This document shows, piece by piece, positions 10,930 to 21,297 of a stretch of DNA of 64,000 bases. Source of the DNA: Leptobrachium leishanense (taxonomy: Eukaryota; Chordata; Amphibia; Anura; Megophryidae); assembly GCA_009667805.1 (NCBI GenBank), contig CM019069.1, positions 58,459,422 to 58,523,421 on the forward strand. The letters are read 5' to 3'. A program made the translations under genes and the position numbers. How positions within the stretch are numbered: position 1 is the first letter of the stretch; every line of letters starts with the position of its first letter. Under the pieces are notes generated by a model. The model saw nothing but the letters and a program-made list of their open reading frames with translations, was not told the DNA's origin and made no database searches.

Positions 10930-12577
10930 ATGTCAGGCTCAGACACACCGGCGATAGCCATGGATAGCGCTCAGAGACCCTCCGTTTCGGCGGAGGTTAT
11001 CTCTGCTATTACTTTAATGTCCACAAATTTTGAAAATACCCTGCTTAAAGTGCTTGCGGCTCAGCACACTGATAGGACTTTGAGAATCCGACTGCGGTCA
11101 TGCCTTCCACATCCGACAGGTACTGGTCGGCCCAAGAGGGTGGGGTACCCATTACCCTAAACAAGGGAGTTCACGGTCTCCCCAAAAAAACAGGTATAGA
11201 AGGAACTCCCGTAAAAGAGACGGAGTTACTGAAATCACCACATAAAAGTGGCAAATCACTGATAAAAAGAGGCCTCTCCGCAAGGCCAAAAAACGCGGTT
11301 GGAAAAGGGCCAGGCATGACGAGTCCAGTTATACCAGCTCGGAGGTTACCCTCTCAGAGACTGACAAAGACACTGACGACTCAGATACGAGTGATACAGA
11401 CTGGGTTCCGAACGAATCTGAGGGGATTTCGGATTCAGTCTCCTCACATTCTTTCCGTTCCCGTAGACCAAGGGACGATGCCACCCCGCTAGATGCGCTG
11501 GGGCAAGCTATATTCGTCCCAGAGATGCTAAAGCATCCCCGCTCCTCTGAGTGGGCTCCATTGGAACATGTGGCCAGTTATATTGAGGCTCGCATACGTA
11601 CACCAATGGATAAGAAAACCCGCAATAAAATAAGGGCTGAATGCCCACGGCCGACACTGGCTAATGAAATTGCCTCTGCCCCGGAGGTAAACGACGACAT
11701 TATGGAGTTCCTCAGCAAGACTGGTTGGACTCCAAAAAAAGGTCTTGACGCAACCCTTAAGGTCTGCCAAGAGAAACTTTTGGACCTCTTGGGTCCCTTG
11801 ACCAGAATGTTCAACGCTATTGAGCAATCCATTTTGGGGAATACCAAACCCGATATTTTTGAATATCGAGGCTGGGTTCAAAGAATGGTCTGCATCTTGG
11901 GAAATGCCAACACGGCCATTTCCACGGAACGCAGACGTTCTATTCTCCTAAAAGTGGAACCAAAATTGGTCTCTATGGCCAATAAAGAACCTGGCCCACT
12001 GGCCAAAGGCAATCTATTCGCGGATGACTTCATCAAGCAGATGGGTTCTGGCGCAAATTCTTTTAGCTCCATAAAAAAGGTCCAAGCGACCATGAGAAAC
12101 ACATTCCCGAATAGGGTTTTCAACAGGGCCGGGAAAAGTAGAGGCCGTTTTCCCGGCCGGAACTCTCAATTCCATACCAGAGTCTTCGCCCACTCCTCTC
12201 AAACGGATCAATCGCAGATGGTCGAGCAACCAACCTTTTTCCCGCAAAGGTCCAGGCCCGGACGATCGAGGCCTTTCCGCGGATATCTCAGAGCAGCTTA
12301 TTCTGGGGAGTACGTTGATACACCAACCTTCTTTTCATGCTCCTATAGGGGGCAGGGTCCATCTTTTTTTCCGATATTGGCATCAGATCACATCAGACCC
12401 ATGGGTATTAAACGCGATTATGGGTTACGAGATAGAGTTTGTTTCTCTACCAATTCAACATCACTTGCCTCAACCTCTGTTTATGACCCCAGAGCACCAC
12501 CAGGTGATATCTCAAGAGGTTATAGATCTATCCCACAAGAACGCCATAGAAAAAGTGGTTCCTCCAATATTGGGTAA
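10930..12577 (+). pseudogene. DIRS gag-like ORF1, frameshifted
   Basis: ORF1 of DIRS elements encodes a Gag-like nucleic-acid-binding protein thought to package the RNA. The start is the ATG at 10930 (MSGSDTPAIAMDSAQRPS). The reading frame is lost near 11073-11082 and again in the A-run near 11264-11269, then stays open to 12577. In order the protein has a short N-terminal stretch, a basic segment (KAKKRGWKRARHDE), an acidic Ser/Asp segment (SETDKDTDDSDTSDTDW, about 11360-11410), the conserved middle (WAPLEHVASYIEARIRTPMD and onward, about 11552-12100) and an Arg/Phe-rich tail (RSRPGRSRPF). Its 3' end overlaps the start of the RT frame, as usual for DIRS. Frameshifts show it no longer makes the full protein. 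Confidence 0.85.
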
Positions 12578-13734
12578 CGTGAGCAATGTATTTTTAGTTC
12601 AAAAGAAAAAAACGGCGAATTCCGCCCAGTGATAAATTTAAAAAACCTGAATTACCACGTTCAGTATCAACCTTTCAAGATGGAAGGAATCCCATCATTA
12701 AAGGACAACTTAGACCTCAAAGACGCCTACCTGACCATTCCAATTGCCCTCCACGACAGAGATTACCTTCAATTTCTCTGGAAGGACGAGCTGTGGAGGT
12801 TCAAGTCTCTGCCATTCGGCCTCTCGTCGGCTCCCCGATGCTTCACCAAGATCATGAAACCAGTGGTTGCGTTACTGAGATCCAAAGGAGTTCGATTGGT
12901 CGTATATCTAGACGATATACTTCTAATGGCTCAGGATTTTTCCTTGATCATTCAGCACCGAGAATGGACAGTCAATCTCTTGACGAACCTGGGATTCATG
13001 ATCAATCAGGGAAAGTCCAGCCTGGAACCTGCCAGGATTATGGAATTTCTAGGTTTTCAAGTGGATTCAGCCCAGATGTCCCTCAGTCTCCCGACTCAGG
13101 TCTGTCAGATCAGGAAGGAAGTAAGGAGATTGTCCACACGGCCGACATTCACGCTGAGAGCTCTCGCTCGCCTATTGGGAATGTTGTCGGCATCGATTCA
13201 GGCCATTTTCCCGGCACCTCTATTTTATCGGGCCCTCCAACGACTAAAAGCATCCTACCTTCGTCAGGGTCTTCAGTATTCAGATCTGGTGTCCCTAGAC
13301 GACGACTCCCGGGGGGAGTTACAGTGGTGGAAAGACCACATCGAAACATGGAACGGCCGTTCCTTTTATCCGCCTCAACCGGAGGTGGTTATAGAATCCG
13401 ACGCCAGCAACTTTGGTTGGGGCACGCGTTTAGGTCCTATATCCACAGGAGGCAGATGGGCTTTGGAGGAAGCTTCATTGCACATAAAACGTTCGAGCTC
13501 CTGGCTGGTTTCTTCGCTATTCGAAGTTTTCTAAAGAGCAGATCCTTCAACTCAGTGCTACTCCGTATGGACAATTTTTCCGCGGTGAGGCACATCAACC
13601 ATCTGGGGGGTCCCAGGTCGAAACAATTGTCGGAGGTCTCCAAACTCTTTTGGGGATTTTGCCTATCCCGCAATGTTACAGTGAAGGCCCAGTTCATTCC
13701 GGGTTTATGCAACATTGTAGCGGATTGGAACTCA
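12345..13734 (+). pseudogene. DIRS reverse transcriptase-RNase H, frameshifted
   Basis: The polymerase that copies the element's RNA. The RT begins about 12345 (GGRVHLFFRYWHQITSDPWV). An extra A in the run at 12605-12612 shifts the frame, after which VINLKNLNYHVQY, DLKDAYLTIPI, LPFGLSSAPRCF, the catalytic box VVYLDDILLM (YLDD at 12905-12916) and LGFMINQGKSSLEP follow in one frame. RNase H follows, with IESDASNFGWG (first Asp about 13400) and, after a second frameshift near 13480-13500, ELLAGFFAIRSFL, LLRMDNFSAVRHINHLGG and NIVADWNS (about 13718-13734). Motif order and spacing match DIRS enzymes. The YLDD and RNase H Asp residues are intact, so the frameshifts are the clear lesions. Confidence 0.92.
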
Positions 13735-14140
13735 GGGCAATATTCCTATCTTTATCATCCCTATGGGGCCCTTTCAGTGTAGATTTATTCGCTTCTCGTT
13801 TGAATGCTCAAGTACCCCAGTATTTCAGCTGGAGGCCAGATCCAGACGCGTCAGGAACAGATGCATTGTGCCAGTCCTGGCCGGCGGGGATCCTGTATGC
13901 GTTCCCTCCGTTTATCCTGATTTCCAGGGTCCTTCGACTGGTTCGATCCAGTCAGTCAATCGACTCTGGTTCTGATCACCCCATGGCGGACGACTCAACC
14001 ATGGTTCCCTCAGCTACTAGAACTAGCGATAGATGTTCCCCGGATCCTCCGGCCGAACCCTGTGCTTCTGGAGGATCCGGAGAATACCCTGCAGAATGTC
14101 CTGTCAGTCCCCTCGTTCCGCCTTGTGGCTTGGAGGCTGT
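13735..14140 (+). pseudogene. DIRS region downstream of RNase H
   Basis: After a third shift near 13735 the sequence reads FLSLSSLWGPFSVDLFASRL, FSWRPDPDASGTDALCQSW and GILYAFPPFILISRVLRLV. In vertebrate DIRS elements this conserved block follows RNase H in the polyprotein, and a methyltransferase-like domain has been described in the same region of some DIRS. I cannot see a clear methyltransferase motif here. Another shift lies near 13940-13990, before the block leading into the recombinase (LLEDPENTLQNVLSVPSFRLVAW at 14062-14130 in frame). Role uncertain. Confidence 0.7.
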
Positions 14141-14689
14141 CAGGCATCCTCTTACTCACGGTAGACTTTCGGAAACTACTTCCGAGCTACTCCAGCGCTT
14201 GGGCACCAGGTACTAGAAAGCAATACCTTTATTACTGGAACTGCTGGGTTTCTTGGTGTCTGGGCAAACAAATTGATTCCTTTTCAGCCCCTATAGAGGA
14301 CATCCTCCAGTTTCTCACCTCTCTATATGAGGAAGGCAGGGTTTATCGTACGATTAACAACTTTAGATCAGCTCTTTCGGCAGATCACCCTATCATTGAG
14401 GGACTTCCCGTAAATCAGCACAGATTAGTCTGTCGATTACTTAAGGGAATTCGTTTGAAATGTCCTCCTAGATCACGGTATTCATTTACTTGGGATGTTA
14501 ATATGGTCTTAGATTTTTTAGATCAGTGGCCTCCTAATACTGAACTATCAATTAAACAGCTGTCTGCTAAATTAACCATGCTTTTTTGTTTGATTTCATG
14601 TAAAAGAGTCTCTGACGTCCGTGCTCTGGACCTGTCAGGGCGCTCATTTACGCCTTTGGGGGGGGGGGTCTTATTTTCTGTATCCAGAC
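14141..14689 (+). pseudogene. DIRS tyrosine recombinase, N-terminal part
   Basis: The tyrosine recombinase integrates the circular DNA copy without an integrase of the LTR type. This part includes the helical core-binding domain (YSSAWAPGTRKQYLYYWNCW, about 14190-14250; FLTSLYEEGRVYRTINNFRS) and the start of the catalytic domain (LTMLFCLISCKRVSDVRALD, about 14572-14631), whose Arg is the first catalytic residue. The frame runs into the hAT element at 14690 after VSR. ATCCAGAC at 14682-14689 is the duplicated target. Coding continues at 15768. Confidence 0.88.
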
Positions 14690-15759
14690 CAGGGGTCAAG
14701 TCGAGGGGGAACGCGTGGGAACGAAGTTCCTGCACTAATTTTGCAGAGGGAACGGAGTTCCCTTTGGTCCCATACTCTATAAAGCTTGTAGTCAGGTGTT
14801 CAATCATATATTTCTCTATTAAGTCACAATAAAAATAGGATTTATCATATATTTTTGCTATATTCCACATATTTATTTACTTATAAAATATTTTACCAGG
14901 AAGGAGACATTGAGATTTCTCTCGTTTTTCAAGTATGTCCTGGGTTAAAGAAACTTGTTACAGTATGTACAGAAATACAAGGAACACAAACGGTTAGGCA
15001 GGCATATTATGGATATATACACACACACACAGGCAGGTACAGTAGGTACAGAAATAAAGTATAAAATGCAAGATATAAAAAAAAAACAACACAGATTAAC
15101 CTAGAAAATAAATATGTAGGAAATATAGTCATTATGTCACATGTTTAGAGGTACATTCTGTATTGAGGTATGTTAATAGGGAGATCTGGAGTGACTTTAG
15201 ACTGGGGGAAGATTTAATGGCGTCTGGGAGGTTATTCCATAATTGTGGTGCTCTGTAGGAAAATGAGGTTCGAGCCACTTTCTTTTTGTATTGTGGTATT
15301 GCAAGAAAGGTGCTGGTCCTGGATCGGAGGTTATAGGATGAGGGAACTGCTGGGGAAGCAGCCTATTCAGGTAGGGTGGTAGCTTCCCAGAAAAGCTCTT
15401 AAACACCAGGTTGGAAAGGTGAAGAGTGCATCTGGATTAAAGCGATGGACAGTTTAGCTCTTTTAACATGTCACAATGGTGGGTCATGTAGTTACATTGT
15501 AGCGCAAAGCGACAGAATGAGTTATACAATGTAGTAAGTTTCTGGAGGTGTGTTTGTGGGGCGGCTGCATACAGTACATCTCCGTATTCAATAGCTGGCA
15601 TAAGCATTTGTTGTATAGTCTGCTTTCTTATTGACATATATACATTTAATATATCAGATCTGAGTGTATGTTTGTGTTACGTGCGAGGTGATAATTGCTT
15701 TTTGGGAGACAGAAATCCTGGCGAGTTCCCACACTTCTTTTTTTAGGACTTGATCCCTG
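14690..15759. mobile_element. hAT element inserted in DIRS recombinase
   Basis: Ends CAGGGGTCAAGTC and, inverted, GACTTGATCCCTG, flanked by a perfect 8-bp duplication ATCCAGAC (14682-14689 and 15760-15767). Ends and interior match the copies at 24323-25274, 27216-27470 and 28025-28288. No transposase was seen. It contains the LINE fragment at 14866-15640, which explains its greater length. Confidence 0.95.
14866..15640 (-). pseudogene. 5'-truncated LINE: RT C-terminus and 3' UTR
   Basis: Minus-strand coding similar to the end of a non-LTR retrotransposon ORF2 (reverse transcriptase thumb and tail). It reads QMLMPAIEYGDVLYAAAPQT and THHCDMLKELNCPSL (15637-15437), then a premature TAA, and in the same frame VFKSFSGKLPPYLNRLLPQQ (15406 onward). 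The LPIIEYGDVVY-like and LxGKLPPYL-like blocks fit the CR1/L2/Rex1 group in a broad sense; the clade is not settled. The 3' UTR follows to about 14870 and ends in ACGAGAGAAATCTCAATG, CCTTCCTGGTAAAATA and a TAAATAAAT tail. A 6-bp direct repeat ACATAT flanks it inside the hAT host, a possible target duplication. Confidence 0.8.
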
Positions 15760-15767
15760 ATCCAGAC

Positions 15768-16137
15768 ATACTAAAACGGCCATTTCCCAGGTATTTTATC
15801 CGGCTTTTCCTCAAAAACCGAATTTATGCCCAGTGTTAGGTCTACAGGAATACGAACGGGTCACTGCCCGTATCGTCTTCCTTCCTTTGACCGGTTGTTC
15901 TTAACCATGACCAAACCATATCACATAGCCTCATCTACTTCCCTAGCTAGGTGGGTTAAATGGATTATGGCTGAGGCAGGCATAGACACCTCCGTTTTTG
16001 GGGCCCATTCCTCTAGGAGTGCGGCAGCATCTGCGGCCGTGTCTCAAGGTTGTAGATTGGTCTAACGATTCCACCTTTAAAGAATTTTATTTTAAACCTA
16101 TTGTTCATTTTGCTCATTCCATTATTAACTAGCTTTC
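15768..16137 (+). pseudogene. DIRS tyrosine recombinase, C-terminal part
   Basis: Continuation of the recombinase after the hAT insertion: TKTAISQVFYPAFPQKPNLC, a frameshift near 15830-15900, then KPYHIASSTSLARWVKWIM and VFGAHSSRSAAASAAVSQG (about 15913-16055). GAHSSR carries the conserved His-x-x-Arg pair. A deletion or shift at about 16050 precedes DWSNDSTFKEFYFKP (about 16054-16101), which contains the likely catalytic Tyr. The catalytic residues can still be read, but in broken frames. Confidence 0.87.
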
Positions 16138-16142
16138 AACGA

Positions 16143-16194
16143 GCATAATATGAAGCCTCTGTGTCTTGGTGTATAATCCCTAGATTCCCCTATA
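16143..16194. repeat. DIRS internal complementary region
   Basis: GCATAATATGAAGCCTCTG through GGTGTATAAT is the complement of the left end (10326-10360). It runs directly into CCCTAGATTCCCCTATA, the complement of the right outer end. This join is what a circle junction template would look like in DIRS replication models. Confidence 0.9.
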
Positions 16195-16489
16195 GAGTTG
16201 ACGGGGAATCAAGATTATAAAAGACACGGAGGCGAATATTATCCCACCCAAAATATGATTCTATCATAGTGTCCCTACCCATGACATGTAAATGTTCATA
16301 CCTATTACCATGTTGGAAGTTATGGTGTGCATGCCAGATGTTTCCATTAAAATCTTTTGATTCACGGTTCTAATCCGGAGATTCTTGTCCTTTGTGGTTT
16401 CAGGTTCATAGCATCAGAGGTGTTCTCCTCTACGAATTCCATTGGATTTCGGTTTCCGGTTATAAAGTTCAAAACGATCGCACCTAAAG
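16195..16489. other. DIRS 3' non-coding region
   Basis: The part of the DIRS element between the internal complementary region and the right inverted terminal region. GGGGAATC at about 16205 pairs with GATTCCCC in the preceding block, and AAGACACGGAGGCGAATATTAT repeats the terminal motif. There is no coding sequence. Confidence 0.6.
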
Positions 16490-16709
16490 AAAAGAGGTCG
16501 AATGTGGCGCAGCTGACTGAATATATAACCGATGGTGGATAATGATTGGCCCAAGTTGGACTGCCCTATTCTGATTGGTTCTACGGTATAAAAGTTTTTT
16601 AAGTTTGAAAAAAGTTTCACATATTTGTATATTTCTTTGCTGCTGATGTTACAGTAAAGAAGAGTTTAGCATAATATTCGCCGTGTCTTTATAGGGGAAT
16701 CTAGGGATT
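16490..16709 (-). repeat. DIRS right inverted terminal region
   Basis: Inverted match to 10326-10560 (GAATGTGGCGCAGCTGACTG, CCTATTCTGATTGGTTCTAC, TAAAGAAGAGTTTAGC). Blocks at 16592-16622 and 16623-16659 are direct rather than inverted repeats of the left-end blocks. The element ends at ATT (16707-16709). Confidence 0.88.
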
Positions 16710-16723
16710 TCCTTGATCAGGAG

Positions 16724-17841
16724 TAGGGATGAGCTGTTCGGTCCGGAGTTCGATTTGAACATCGCATGTTCGCGAATTACGAACATTTCCGCGTGTTCGC
16801 CCACAATGCATTTTTCCACTGGCCTGAAGCTTGTAATTGGCTACAGCCTTGCACTTGACAAGACTATGCCAATCACGGCTCAGGAGAAAATTTGCCCAAT
16901 CATGGGCTCACAGAGCAAAATCCCCCAAGCACACTATATAAAAGGCTTCACACAGCCTTCGGAACGTGTTTTTTGAGAGGAGATTGTTGTGTTAGTGTGT
17001 GTTCTCACTGCCTGTCTGGCACCAGCTATTGGAGGGAGGGGGTCTCATTTCTACAAAATATATAGGAATTGTTCTAATCTTTGTGTTCTCACTGCCACCA
17101 GCAATTTTGGGGGTCTCATTTCTACAAAATATCTGGGAATTGTTGCACAATATTTGGCTGCACTGCCACTGACGCCTATATTACCAGATTCATATCATTT
17201 TAATATTGGACCGCAGGGTCCAAACCTGCACTCTTCCACAATAACACAGAGGGGTTACGGTGTGACGGCACTGTTGCCGAAACTAAAGGCCCAATTTTAA
17301 AGCACCTATTGTTACTTTCATCCAAAGCCTGCATAAGTTTCACCATAATTTAGTAAAAAAAAAAAAAAATCACTAAACTTGTTCTGCGTTTTCTAAAAGG
17401 TCTCTTTTCATACAGGCTGCCGCCCCAAGCAGTTGTTTGTTTATGAATAGATTAAAAGGAAAGCCATTTACCGTCATTTTTTTGTTTTTAAATGTTTCTA
17501 TACATCCTACAAATCCGCCACTTCACGGGCAGGTTATGGGGACCTCCTAGGCACGATATTTGAAGGAATTTTTCATTTTTATTTTTAACCCTTATTTCAT
17601 GGAAAACTCACTTTAAAAACGTTTTTTTTTTTAACTCTTTGTCTTTGTTTCCTGTTCCCCAGGGCACTACCCAGACCCCCATACACCTTTTATGGCAAAT
17701 ATCTTGCATATATGCCCTCTAAAAACCGAACTTTTGAGTCCCATTGACTTGCATTGAGTTCGGTTCGTGTTCGAACTCGAACTCTTGAAATTGTTCGAGT
17801 TCGATTGCGAACCGAACACAGGGGTGTTCGGCTCATCCCTA
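16724..17841. mobile_element. hAT element next to DIRS
   Basis: Ends TAGGGATGAGCTGTTCGG and, inverted, GTTCGGCTCATCCCTA, with an 8-bp duplication ATCAGGAG at 16716-16723 and 17842-17849. It is 1118 bp long. Arms are rich in TTCGAAC-type words and the middle is non-coding. It lies 6 bp right of the DIRS terminus. Confidence 0.92.
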
Positions 17842-17966
17842 ATCAGGAGCAGGACATGCCACCTTTACGTGTTGACTGCCATCTCAGACAAGAGCAACTG
17901 CGTCATGGCTTTCCTGACCTAACCGGTGATGTGAACCATATCAAGCACTAATATAAAAGGCATCCC

Positions 17967-18105
17967 TGTCCTCAGTGCCCCTAACAGGCCAGGTTTGCCA
18001 GATATCTGAAGCGCAGCACAGGTGATTTGCTGCTCAGTGATTGCAGGACTCCGTCTACATTTCCCAAAGATAAAATCTGGCCTGTTAGGGGGACTTGAGC
18101 ACTAG
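17967..18105. mobile_element. hAT MITE fragment (CAGTGTTTC family)
   Basis: GCCCCTAACAGGCCAGGTTT, CAGATATCTG, CTGAGCAGC-type words and CTGGCCTGTTAGGGGG match the family seen intact at 31238-31420, here inverted and with decayed ends. Confidence 0.65.
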
Positions 18106-18249
18106 GGCTGGGAAGCCAAGGAAGAGATTGGCAGAGGGAGCGGTGGGGGGGGGGGCAGGATGCATTTTGCAGGCAAAGGTGTAATTAAGCAGGAGGCGGC
18201 ATTGCGAATGGCCTGGGAGGTGGAGAAAGGAGCCCTTAAAACACTGTGT

Positions 18250-19064
18250 CCCAGAGTAAAACCATGTGACTTGTTAGGTCTGCCATGGCTGTAAGGTCAC
18301 TTTGATGTTATAATCCACTGTCTCGGGTAGTGATACCAGATTGCCCACATTTTCCTGAACACATAATTTATTCAGGCTGAGGGGCAGTGCATGAAAAACA
18401 TAGTGCTGCAGTATGTAGAATTTATGTGCTGCAAGTGAGGCTAATGTCAGACGAACGCATTCTGAGCACACTCTGCATCCGTGCACAACTGACGTACTTT
18501 CTTACTGATGATACTATAGACGCCACACAGTCCGTTTTTTTTTTTTTGACTGATGTAGATGGGAAATAAAATATGTAAAATGAAAAAAAAAAAAAAAAAG
18601 TGATACATGATATGAAAAAATATTTCGTCCGTCAAAAATGCAGTCCATCTGACTACGTTCTATCACTCACACACAAAGTTACGCAGATGTGGCGCACTGT
18701 GTCCGTCCTAGCAGTTTGACGTTCTTGCCTAAATTGCGTCCGGTGCCACGTGTGTTGCGCGTCCGCACTTCTGTGCGGACGTACTTTGTGTGTGGGTCTC
18801 TATTGATCATAATTTTATGCTACGATGGACGTTAAAATGTGCGGCAACACGGATGTGATCACTGCGTTCGTCTGACACGGCCTGAGACTTCAGCGTGGAA
18901 CCTCATTTGACCTGCCCTGAATAGATAGCCAAATTTACACATACTGTAGGGAAGCATCATCCCTGTACTCTAAAATTAATATGTCCAGGAAAACATGGCT
19001 GACCTGGCAACCCTACCCGACACAGTGTATGATAACATGTGACGTTACATGGTTTTACTCTGGG
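18250..19064. mobile_element. Palindromic element with nested hAT-type MITE
   Basis: Outer arms CCCAGAGTAAAACCATGTGAC and GTTACATGGTTTTACTCTGGG are inverted. Inner arms TGTCTCGGGTA / TACCCGACACA also pair. Inside lies a MITE with CCAGATTGCCC and CATTTTCCTG on the left, and TGTCCAGGAAAACATGGCTG and CTGGCAACCC on the right, the same family as 24335-24580. The Harbinger-like MITE at 18439-18882 splits that one. Confidence 0.65.
18439..18882. mobile_element. PIF/Harbinger-like MITE, copy 2
   Basis: Ends GGCTAATGTCAGACGAACGC and, inverted, GCGTTCGTCTGACACGGCC, flanked by TGA on both sides (18436-18438, 18883-18885). The interior resembles the 21480-21900 copy more than copy 1. Confidence 0.75.
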
Positions 19065-20123
19065 GCAGTGGTTTAACCTCAGTAATTCCTGTCACCCAGT
19101 TTTCAGGAGGACTAGAGGAAAATTAACTGTGAGTACCTAACAATTGGCATTTGAGGTGGTAAAATAGTTAAAAATAATGGCAATTGAAACACATACACGA
19201 TGGCGGCTAATGCAGCCCTGAGCAGCTCTCCAACCAGGCAGCCGGTCATCCATTCCTACATGCTTGATGGAAGGGAAACCGACTTTAGGGGCGTGAACGC
19301 CAAATTGCATCATGTCAACACATGTACTTGATGCTGTAAAGATTATAGCATAAAGTGCCCACGACCGGTCGTACTTGCCTACAGAGAGACACAATTTTGG
19401 TGACATCACTGGCACAGCATTTAGAAATGAAAATCTGTGGATCGGGAACTGAAACGATCAATAAAGAAGCGCAGCAGCAACTTGAGAAGTCCTGAGAGCG
19501 CAGCCTTACCTGAGGAGTATATAAAGTCTGATGGGGCCCTGGCGTGTCGAGGGCTTTAGAAAATCATAAATAATTATATACTTTTCATTATCTTTTACAT
19601 TTTTATGAAAATGTTTTTACCAGGAATGACAAAGAAAGTGAGGAAAAAAAAAACAAAAAAAAAACCCGCAACTATGGGGGGGGGGGGTCCAGAAGCACAG
19701 CGGCAACACAGTATATCAAAAAAGGAAATAAAAGGGAGGTGTATATATCAGTTCAGTATCATAACAAATATAAAACCTGACACGAGAACCCGTATGCAGA
19801 GGAAAGTTTTAAAAAACCCAAAAAGGAAAAAACATTAAGAGAAATGTAGGAAGCTTTGAGATCTATTTACCAAGCGTCGAACAACCACAATCCGTGAACA
19901 TTCGCCAGACACAGGTCCCGCTCTGTCCATATATAAAATTTTACAGGTTTCAGTCTGCCATAACACTAACACTACTACTACTCTCAGCCAGGCCCAAGAC
20001 AATCACCTGGCACACCAGGCTGTGTTCAGTTTTCTCCATAATATATTAGTTTGCTATAGCTTTAATTGTAACAGGGAGCAAGGGTTCAGTAACATCTGCA
20101 AAGTCTGAAGCGGCAACAACCAT
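19065..20123. other. No gene recognised
   Basis: No coding signal. It holds an A-run plus G-run (19640-19690) and a short TTTTTACCAGGAATGA piece at about 19610 that may be a decayed LINE/SINE tail. Confidence 0.5.
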
Positions 20124-20126
20124 TTA

Positions 20127-20483
20127 GGCTAGGGTCAGACTAACGCAGTGCGAACGCGCGTGCAGCCGCACTTTATTACGGCCATAGTAGCAGCAAATGA
20201 CGGCCAATGATGGGCAATAGACGGATACCGCTAGTACTGACGTACAGAGTGTGCTGCGTCCGCATAGCGGCGTGTGTGCATGATTAGGAGACGTCAGACG
20301 CTGCTCATGTCCGGCCAACATAACGTCCAGACGCAAAAAGTGTTTTGATTATCCGTACAAAATCACAGACGAAAATGCGCATCGTATGACCGCTATCGCG
20401 TATTCTGTGAAAAAAATACGTCCATTCGTTCGAACGCACTTTTTCACGGACAACGCGAAAAATGCATTTGTCTGACCCTAGCC
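20127..20483. mobile_element. PIF/Harbinger-like MITE, copy 3
   Basis: Ends GGCTAGGGTCAGACTAACGC and, inverted, TCTGACCCTAGCC. The left flank is TTA, the right flank TCA. It is 357 bp and closely related to the copies at 955, 23803 and 40878. Confidence 0.8.
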
Positions 20484-20756
20484 TCAGCTGGGAATATCAA
20501 GATGAGCGATAGAGCGACATCTTCCACAAACTCTGCTATTCAGATAATTAATATTAGACAGAAATAGGCTTTAACTATAAATGCCTCTTATGTTGGCACC
20601 AATTTTGTCTAAAAAAAATCATGACATCACTTGAGACTAAACGTGGCATTTGAGTGATGGCTGGCCCATGACCTAGGGACCTCTGGAGAAGCGACAAGGA
20701 ATGTATATACTGTATATTATGCCCGGTGCTGCTGTCTCAACGGAACTAATACAAAT

Positions 20757-20906
20757 AAACAAAATGAGGCGCACTCTAGGACTAATACTAAAAAATAAAC
20801 TTTTATTCGAATAACATTTACATAATATAGATTTTGAAAATGTTATTATTCCCAATAAAAGTTTGTTATTTTTTAGTATTAGTCCTAGAGTGTGCCTCAT
20901 TTTGTG
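20757..20906. repeat. 150-bp near-perfect palindrome
   Basis: AAACAAAATGAGGCGCACTC at the left pairs with GAGTGTGCCTCATTTTGTGT at the right. Inner arms CTAATACTAAAAAATAAAC / GTTATTTTTTAGTATTAG also pair. It may be a foldback MITE; flanks CTGTATATTATG and ACAGTATATTGA hint at outer similarity. Confidence 0.75.
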
Positions 20907-21167
20907 TTCTATATATACATATACATACAGTATATTGAAATAAGCCTTTTGGAACACAGGAATAGTAACTCAAAACTAAACCAAAACTTCATTAGCAAAC
21001 ACTGACACTCTGCTGCATTTCACAAAGAGAAAATTACGAAGAAGTCCTGCATGCCAGTGCTCCATACAAATATACAGTACTTCTGTATCCATGTGCATAT
21101 ATACACTTCAATATACTCATAAGCCTTACAATTTTTTGCAAGAGAGTTCTGAACTTGCACTCTACAC

Positions 21168-21297
21168 CAGGGGTCAGCAACCATGGCCCACCAGGTGTTT
21201 TGAAACTACATCTCCCATGATGCTCAGGTTGACTGAGCATTATGGAAGATGTAGTTCCAAAACATCATCTGGGAGGGACAAAAGGTACTGACTCATG
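21168..21297. mobile_element. hAT MITE (GGGGTCAGCAACC family)
   Basis: Begins CAGGGGTCAGCAACCATGG and ends TACTGACTCATG. Inner arms AACTACATCTCCCATGATGC and GAAGATGTAGTTCC pair. Duplicated target decayed (CTCTACAC against GTCTAAAG). The intact relative at 25399-25536 has a perfect duplication. Confidence 0.7.

Larger units (their letters stand above)
10326..16709 (+). mobile_element. DIRS-type retrotransposon (dead)
   Basis: A tyrosine-recombinase retrotransposon. It has inverted terminal regions (10326-10560 and 16490-16709), gag, RT-RNase H and recombinase remnants in the usual DIRS order, and an internal complementary region near the 3' end. The ends are defined by the internal region at 16143-16194: it reads as the complement of the left end running straight into the complement of the right end, sharing the trinucleotide ATT. 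ATT stands at both outer ends (10326-10328, 16707-16709), as expected for recombinase insertion of a circle. Without the 1070-bp hAT and its duplicated 8 bp, the element is about 5.3 kb, normal for the family. Several frameshifts make it inactive. Confidence 0.92.

Noticed and set aside
12793..13480. Long plus-strand frame overlapping the DIRS RT
   Set aside because: A shadow of the RT frame. Only its part after about 13490 (RNase H) is real coding, and that is annotated.
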